A stretch of DNA of 64,000 nucleotides. Source: RGIG5270 sp045538635. Lineage in GTDB: Bacteria; Verrucomicrobiota; Lentisphaeria; Victivallales; Victivallaceae. Each line of letters opens with the position of its first letter. The first letter of the stretch is position 1. Positions 59,468 to 64,000 of this stretch are shown here, piece by piece. The translations under genes were made by a program, and so were the position numbers. The stretch spans positions 1-64,000 of the forward strand of contig JAZSRU010000128.1 in NCBI GenBank assembly GCA_045538635.1, read 5' to 3'. The notes under the pieces are model-generated. The model had not been told where the DNA came from. It did no database searches and worked only from the letters and a program-made list of their open reading frames with translations.

Positions 59468-60610
59468 TTATATTTCTTCAGCCATTCTGTACGCTGCAGT
59501 TGCCGCATCACGCACAGCATCCAAATCATCAAGCTTCTGCAAAGGAACAGATTCCATTGCAGTTTCAACGATATCCCATATTTTGACAAAAGGTATTTCA
59601 CCCCGGCAGAATCTCTGTACTGCAGCGTCATTGGCACAATTCATCACCAAAGGCATATTATGCCCCAACTCCAATGCACGCTGCGCGAATCTGATCGACG
59701 GAAAAACATCTTCATCGACAGCTTCAAAATGCAGAGTTCCAAGTTTCGCCAGATCAAGCGGTACGACTTCGCTTGCCAGCACATCCGGATAACTCAATGC
59801 ATACTGAATCGGCAGCTCCATCGAAGGATTTGAAAACAATCCGCTCATGGAATTATCCGCAAATTCCACCAATGAATGTATTATTCCCTCCGGATGAACC
59901 AGAACTTTTATTTTTTCCCGCTCAACTCCGAAAAGGAATGAAGCTTCCACAACTTCCAATGCCTTGTTCATCAGCGACGCTGAATCTATGGTTATTTTCC
60001 GTCCCATTGACCATACCGGATGCTTCAAAGCATCTTCAACTCTGACATTTTCCAGCATTTTGCGGCTGAATCCGCGGAACGGTCCGCCGGAACAGGTCAG
60101 CACCAGCGATTTCACATCCTGCATATCATGCATTGCCAGACACTGAAAAATCGCCGAATGTTCACTGTCAACCGGAATTATTCTGCCGCCATATTTTTTC
60201 GCTTTTTCCATGACGATATCACCGGCAAGCAGCATCACTTCCTTGCTCGCCAGCGCAACAGTTTTGCCATGCCGCAAAGCGGCAATAACCGGTTCAAGCG
60301 CAGAAAAACCGAGAATAGCGCATATCACAATATCCACATCCGGAGCAGAAACACATTCACACATGGCATGAATACCGGATTGCACACACACATCTGACGG
60401 GGCTTCATCTTTGCATCTGCCGTAAAAATCCTCATGGCCGACAATAACATTTTTCACATTCAGTGCAGCGGCTTGATGCAGCAGCATCTTGTAATTCACA
60501 TTGGCAACAAGCGTCTTTACTTCAAATCTGTCCTTGTGAAAAGCAAGCACCTTGCAGGCATTCTGCCCCACCGACCCCGTACTGCCGAGCAAAACAACTT
60601 TTTTTCTCAT
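59468..60610 (-). CDS. dxr: 1-deoxy-D-xylulose 5-phosphate reductoisomerase
   Basis: 380 residues. NADPH motif LLGSTGSVGQNACKVL, ALASKEVMLLAG, metal-binding IIPVDSEHSAIFQCL, SGGPFRGFS, HPVWSMGRKITIDSASLMNKALEVVEA and the variant loop HPEGIIHSLVEFADNS. It converts DXP to MEP, the committed step of the MEP pathway. It overlaps the stop of dtd by 4 bp. The usual HPQ reads HPE and ANKE reads ASKE, modest variations of conserved segments. Confidence 0.97.
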   Translation of the reverse strand: MRKKVVLLGSTGSVGQNACKVLAFHKDRFEVKTLVANVNYKMLLHQAAALNVKNVIVGHEDFYGRCKDEAPSDVCVQSGIHAMCECVSAPDVDIVICAILGFSALEPVIAALRHGKTVALASKEVMLLAGDIVMEKAKKYGGRIIPVDSEHSAIFQCLAMHDMQDVKSLVLTCSGGPFRGFSRKMLENVRVEDALKHPVWSMGRKITIDSASLMNKALEVVEASFLFGVEREKIKVLVHPEGIIHSLVEFADNSMSGLFSNPSMELPIQYALSYPDVLASEVVPLDLAKLGTLHFEAVDEDVFPSIRFAQRALELGHNMPLVMNCANDAAVQRFCRGEIPFVKIWDIVETAMESVPLQKLDDLDAVRDAATAAYRMAEEI

Positions 60611-61056
60611 TTCTTCGACTCAAGCATTATTGTTACAGGGCCCATATTACAAAAATCAACTGCCATTTCAGCACCGAATATACCGCAGCCGAACTCTGCC
60701 AGAGGATAAGTCTGCAGCTCTTTTTTAAATTCCTCATACAAATGTTCCGCAAGCTCCGGAGCAGCAGCATCACTGTACCCCGGACGGTTTCCTTTGCGGC
60801 TGTCGGCATAGAGAGTAAACTGCGAAACAACCAACGCTCCGCCGCCGACATCCAGCAGAGATCGATTCATTTTGCCTTCATCATCATGAAAAATACGCAA
60901 ATTCACCGCGCGGCGGGCAAGATATTTCACATCTTCAATCGTATCGCTGTGAGTTACACCAAGCAATATCAATATACCGCCGTTTTCAACTTTACCGGTT
61001 ATTTGACCGTCAACACTTACCTGCCCATGAGAAATACGCTGAATCAATGCCCGCAT
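60607..61056 (-). CDS. dtd: D-aminoacyl-tRNA deacylase
   Basis: 149 residues. MRALIQRISHGQVSVDGQ, ILILLGVTHSDT, the catalytic SQFTLYADSRKGNRPGY and the cross-subunit Gly-Pro motif NMGPVTIML are all present. DTD removes D-amino acids, and Gly from tRNA-Ala, preventing misincorporation. It starts on the last base of the folE stop region (1-bp overlap) and overlaps dxr by 4 bp. Confidence 0.97.
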   Translation of the reverse strand: MRALIQRISHGQVSVDGQITGKVENGGILILLGVTHSDTIEDVKYLARRAVNLRIFHDDEGKMNRSLLDVGGGALVVSQFTLYADSRKGNRPGYSDAAAPELAEHLYEEFKKELQTYPLAEFGCGIFGAEMAVDFCNMGPVTIMLESKK

Positions 61057-61610
61057 CAGTTCAATCCTCCGGTGCGGATAAGTTTAAGGAATTCCTGTCT
61101 GGTTTCCGCTTCTTCACGGAATGAACCGAGCATTGAACTTGTAGTCATGACCGAATGCTGCTTCTCAACTCCACGCATCTGCATACACAAATGCTGGGCC
61201 TCGCAAACAACACCAACACCTTCAGCATCAACACATTCCATAATCGTATCAGCAATTTGACGGGTCAGACGCTCCTGTATCTGCAAACGGCGGGCGAACA
61301 TATCAACGATCCGGGCGATCTTGCTGACGCCCAATATTTTTTTCTTCGGAATATAACCTACAAAACAGCGGCCGAAAAACGGCAGCATATGATGTTCACA
61401 CATACTGTAAAACTCGATATTTCTGACCATGATCATATCATCAGACTCAGCTTCAAAAATCGCACCGTTGATTACTTCATCCAAGTTCTGTCTGTAGCCG
61501 CGCATCATGTACTGCCATGCTTTTTCAACGCGTTCCGGAGTTTTGACAAGTCCTTCGCGTTCAGGGTCTTCGCCTATTTCTATCAATATATCTTTAATCT
61601 GCTTTTGCAT
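61056..61610 (-). CDS. folE: GTP cyclohydrolase I (FolE)
   Basis: 184 residues. Motifs: DPEREGLVKTPERVEKAW, zinc/active-site SMCEHHMLPFFGRCFVGYIP, GVSKIARIVDMFARRLQ, QERLTRQIADTI and AQHLCMQMRGVEKQHS. It makes 7,8-dihydroneopterin triphosphate for folate. It overlaps the upstream lipoprotein gene by 17 bp; only a weak ribosome site is visible, so translation may be coupled. Confidence 0.97.
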   Translation of the reverse strand: MQKQIKDILIEIGEDPEREGLVKTPERVEKAWQYMMRGYRQNLDEVINGAIFEAESDDMIMVRNIEFYSMCEHHMLPFFGRCFVGYIPKKKILGVSKIARIVDMFARRLQIQERLTRQIADTIMECVDAEGVGVVCEAQHLCMQMRGVEKQHSVMTTSSMLGSFREEAETRQEFLKLIRTGGLN

Positions 61611-62196
61611 TTTTCACTTCCTTTTTGATCTCTTTCATTTTTTTGAGAGGAACAATTTTTTCGGTAATATCTTCTCCGGCTTTTTTGCGCGGAACAAATT
61701 CACCCTTTTCATTGCGGACAAAACGGATCAGACGGGCGCGGACAATACGGTCATAAGTCTGTGCTGTCCCGAAACTTTTGCTGCGGATACTGCCGTAACC
61801 GCCGCCGAAATCCTTGCCGATTTCTTCCCAAGTGTTGGCACTGGCAGCGGATGTCGCCTCAATAGAATTGACCAATGGAGAGGTCTGCACCACACGGCCG
61901 TCAGGAACTACACGCATGCCAACCAGCAGAACGGCATCCGCGCCGTTTTCGCGGCCTCTTTCAATGATTTTATTCATCATATCATCGTAGGAATACTCTG
62001 TATAATTACCCTCTGTCTGACAAACACCGATAACGGTGTATTCATAGGGGATATCTGAATTTTTCTCAAATTTTTTCACATCTTCTGTCGGCGGAAAACT
62101 TTCAACAATGACACAATCAACACTCATGCATCCGCACATAAAAAAAATCGCAGAACAAACTACTGTCAACAGCAAATAAGAATATTTCTTCAACAT
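61594..62196 (-). CDS. Lipoprotein of unknown function
   Basis: 200 residues from MLKKYSYLLLTVVCSAIFF; GAGAGGAT lies upstream, and an ATG 23 codons earlier has none. The lipobox is FMCGC or CGCM, giving a lipidated Cys near residue 22. The mature domain has PPTEDVKKFEKNSDIPYEYT, VIGVCQTEGNYTEYSYDDM and ENGADAVLLVGMRVVPDG, a pattern seen in small envelope proteins that sort by an alpha-beta fold. The C-terminus is Lys-rich. It is first in the operon with folE, dtd, dxr, rseP, ispG and the Ca2+ ATPase. Confidence 0.75.
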   Translation of the reverse strand: MLKKYSYLLLTVVCSAIFFMCGCMSVDCVIVESFPPTEDVKKFEKNSDIPYEYTVIGVCQTEGNYTEYSYDDMMNKIIERGRENGADAVLLVGMRVVPDGRVVQTSPLVNSIEATSAASANTWEEIGKDFGGGYGSIRSKSFGTAQTYDRIVRARLIRFVRNEKGEFVPRKKAGEDITEKIVPLKKMKEIKKEVKNAKAD

Positions 62197-62432
62197 TTTA
62201 TATCCTCTCATTTTACTTACATACATATAATTAACATAAGTTAGCATAAAATACTCAAAAAGCAAGAATTTTTCAAACTTTTATTGATTCAAAAAACAAT
62301 ATTTTCTGCCTGCTGTACAATATTTCAACTTTTTTAATTTTTTATGCAATATTTCTTTTTTGCTTTCGTATTTATGAACAAAACCGGTTTCGTAATTCAA
62401 TTTAAAGCAAACAAAAAAAAGGATGTTGATCT

Positions 62433-62960
62433 ATGAAAAAACTCATGATGACTCTCGCCACTGCCGTTCTTTGCACCGGCACACTCTTCGCCATGGCAAG
62501 CGATTGCCCCGCTGAAGCAAAAAAATGCAAAAAAGAATGCAAAAAAGAAGTAAAAGCAAAACAGCAGTTCAAGGGCAAAAAACAAATGCAGCGCCGCCCC
62601 CAGTTCAAAATCTCCCCCGAAGCAAAAGCTGAAATGGAGAAATTCCGCGCCGCTGTCGATGCTTACAAAAAAGATAAATCAGCAGAAAACAAAGCCGCTT
62701 TGACCGCCATCCTCGGCAAAAACTTCGACAAACGCCTCGAAATGAACGCAAAACGCGCCGAAGCTATGAAAAAAGCCGCCGCCGATCTCGAAAAGAAAAC
62801 TGCTGAGATGAAAGCAAACCGCGACGCCGAAATTGAAAAAATGCTTGAACGCATTATGAATCCTCCGAAACGCCGCGCTCCCGGCAAACGCCCTGCCCCC
62901 CGCAAGGCCGCTCCGGAAAAAGCTGCTGCTCCGGCACCCGCAGCCCCCGCAGCTAAATAA
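62433..62960 (+). CDS. Secreted Lys/Ala-rich helical protein
   Basis: 175 residues. Signal peptide MKKLMMTLATAVLCTGTLFA with cleavage near AMA-SD. The mature part starts with Cys-Lys repeats (CPAEAKKCKKECKKEV), continues as a charged helix (ISPEAKAEMEKFRAAVDAYK and DLEKKTAEMKANRDAEIEK) and ends in an Arg/Pro/Ala tail. It resembles a periplasmic coiled-coil or Spy-like protein but I cannot assign a family. AAGGATG precedes the ATG. It stands alone, with a strong terminator, suggesting high expression. Confidence 0.75.
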   Translation: MKKLMMTLATAVLCTGTLFAMASDCPAEAKKCKKECKKEVKAKQQFKGKKQMQRRPQFKISPEAKAEMEKFRAAVDAYKKDKSAENKAALTAILGKNFDKRLEMNAKRAEAMKKAAADLEKKTAEMKANRDAEIEKMLERIMNPPKRRAPGKRPAPRKAAPEKAAAPAPAAPAAK

Positions 62961-62986
62961 TCAAGCCTCTTTCTTTCCTTTCTCTT

Positions 62987-63021
62987 GGCTGTATCAGAAG
63001 CAATTTTGATACAGCCTCTTT
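62987..63021 (+). terminator. Terminator after the Lys/Ala-rich protein gene
   Basis: GGCTGTATCA (62987-62996) pairs with TGATACAGCC (63007-63016), followed by TCTTTTT. Confidence 0.95.
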
Positions 63022-63052
63022 TTATCTGCGAAAATCAAAAGCCTGCCTGATT

Positions 63053-63933
63053 TTATTTCACGCCGTTCAAATCATACTCTGAATCAGCAGCGACAGTTAA
63101 CTTATTCCCTTTATAAAGGAAATACAGCTGTTTATCCGAATTGTTTTTCAACATTTTTCCATTTTTGGACAAAACTGTCTGACGGCAAGCATTGACATAA
63201 GAGGCGATTTCCCCCATTGAGGCATAAAAAATATCATCTTTTCCGCTCATCTGACGACAGAAATCCTCAATAACATTCCATTGGGCAGCAGTTTTAAATT
63301 CATAACTGTGTCCCCAAACAAGCATAACCGTCATTTTGTCCGGCTTCATTTGAAGATATTTTTTTCCTGCTTCAGCGATGTTTGCTTTGTGATGCCCATA
63401 CGGATTCCATGCAAGAAAATCCGCAGGAAGCGCAAAATTTTTATCTCTGCCGACAGTTCTGGCATAAATCAAACCGTTATTTTTCAATACAGAAATCACT
63501 TCCGGCGAAAAACTTCCATAAGGATAAGCGTAACCTGTGATTTTTTACCTGTAATTTTTTCCCAACCACTGATATCAGCTTTGATTTCAGCTTCAATTTC
63601 AGATTTTTTCATTTTTGCCAGATAGAGGTGATTTGCACCATGCCCGGAAATTTCATGACCTTTGTATAATGTATTGATTTCAGCTTCACTGATGCGTTTT
63701 TTCGGTTTAGTCTGCAACCACGCATGAGGGATATGGAATGTACCTTTCATGCCATACTTATTTAAAATTGCGACCAACTGACGGTCAGCAATATGTCCAT
63801 CATCATAACTGAAAGACAATGCTTTCATCTTCCAATCCGGATAAGCAAAAGCCACTCCGTTTTTTACAAAATCATCGCCGTAAACAAAAAAGCAAAATCC
63901 TGCAAACAAAAAAATTATAACTTTTTTAAACAT
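63053..63933 (-). pseudogene. Polysaccharide deacetylase-family protein, frameshifted in an A-tract
   Basis: The first frame (from 63933, MFKKVIIFLFAGFCFFVYG signal peptide) carries the NodB-domain motifs ALSFSYDDGHIADRQLV, GTFHIPHAW and HEISGHGANHLYL, then runs off after ITGKKSQ. The second frame (63053-63499) continues the enzyme with ISVLKNNGLIYARTVGR and MTVMLVWGHSYEF. Adding one A to the six-A run at 63541-63546 restores GKKITGYAYPYGSFSPEVI. So it is one secreted deacetylase of about 293 residues interrupted by a one-base loss. The enzyme would remove acetyl groups from surface or dietary polysaccharide. Confidence 0.8.
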
Positions 63934-63953
63934 AAAAAAAACCTTGAATATAT

Positions 63954-63989
63954 ACAAAAAAACCTGCAATACTCAAGGTACTGCAGGTT
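63954..63989 (-). terminator. Minus-strand terminator at window edge
   Basis: AACCTGCA (63961-63968) pairs with TGCAGGTT (63982-63989); on the minus strand a run of T follows. It ends a gene lying beyond the window. Only about 20 bp separate it from the deacetylase start, so that gene's promoter must overlap it. Confidence 0.85.
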
Positions 63990-64000
63990 CTTTATGAAAG

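Noticed and set aside
63541..63546. Programmed -1 frameshift site in the deacetylase
   Set aside because: The A6 run is in frame GGT AAA AAA TCA, which does not give a good X-XXY-YYZ heptamer, and no downstream stimulatory hairpin was seen.
1..64000. CRISPR arrays, transposases, prophage genes, rRNA genes
   Set aside because: None were seen on either strand; no regularly spaced repeats or recognisable mobile-element proteins.

Overview
The window looks like a chromosomal segment of a diderm bacterium of the PVC superphylum, most likely a Lentisphaerota (Victivallis-like) gut organism. Supporting signs are two type II pseudopilin-like proteins starting with FTLIELL(I/V)VIAIIAIL, many carbohydrate-active and Gfo/Idh proteins, DUF5054- and DUF4838-type proteins, an LPS-transport (OstA) protein, and a MurA with Asp instead of the usual catalytic Cys, as in Chlamydiae. 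This assignment is inference from gene content; no rRNA or phylogenetic marker was aligned.

Layout. 0-0.8 kb: end of an rpmA-obg operon on the minus strand. 1-6.4 kb: a tight plus-strand run of a coiled-coil membrane protein, two small envelope proteins, an OppF ATPase, a GT-C glycosyltransferase and a split YeeE/YedE transporter. 6.4-9.4 kb: a BspA-like LRR lipoprotein, tRNA-Arg(CCG) with a duplicated 3' end, a decayed small gene and a TIM-barrel protein. 9.4-12.9 kb: a HAD hydrolase plus APH-like kinase pair and a metallophosphoesterase. 13-24 kb: an amino-sugar and peptide catabolic locus (nagB, nagA, two Gfo/Idh oxidoreductases, D-aminopeptidase, enolase-superfamily enzyme, divergent LacI regulator, MFS transporter, M20 peptidase, CapA-like protein). 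24.2-25.1 kb: an ArsR repressor and a NifX-like metal protein. 25.2-36.6 kb: housekeeping genes (LptA-like, nadC, ruvA, comM, rsmD, murA, a 29-residue ribosomal-type protein) and a divergent ilvB / LeuA-CimA pair with an apparent transcription attenuator. 36.7-47.2 kb: two pseudopilins flanking a glycan-degradation cluster (GH20, GntR-type regulator, GH38/DUF5054, TPR-like protein, frameshifted DUF4838), followed by a structured intergenic element. 47.3-62.2 kb: two long minus-strand operons. One is ppiD-like, speD, yihY, tgt, M50 protease, xseA. The other is lipoprotein, folE, dtd, dxr, rseP, ispG, Ca2+-type ATPase. 62.4-64 kb: a Lys/Ala-rich secreted protein and a frameshifted polysaccharide deacetylase.

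Regulation is often readable. Many transcription units start with TTGCAA or TTGAAA, 16-18 bp, then TATATT-like boxes, and most units end in clear intrinsic terminators. The most interesting items are the Ile-rich leader peptide and terminator before the isopropylmalate/citramalate synthase, the amino-sugar/peptide locus, the Asp-type MurA, a Cys-rich insertion in acetolactate synthase, the SpeD with a C-terminal extension, the tRNA-Arg 3'-end duplication, and a large inverted-repeat element at 46 kb. I found no CRISPR array, rRNA, transposase or prophage.
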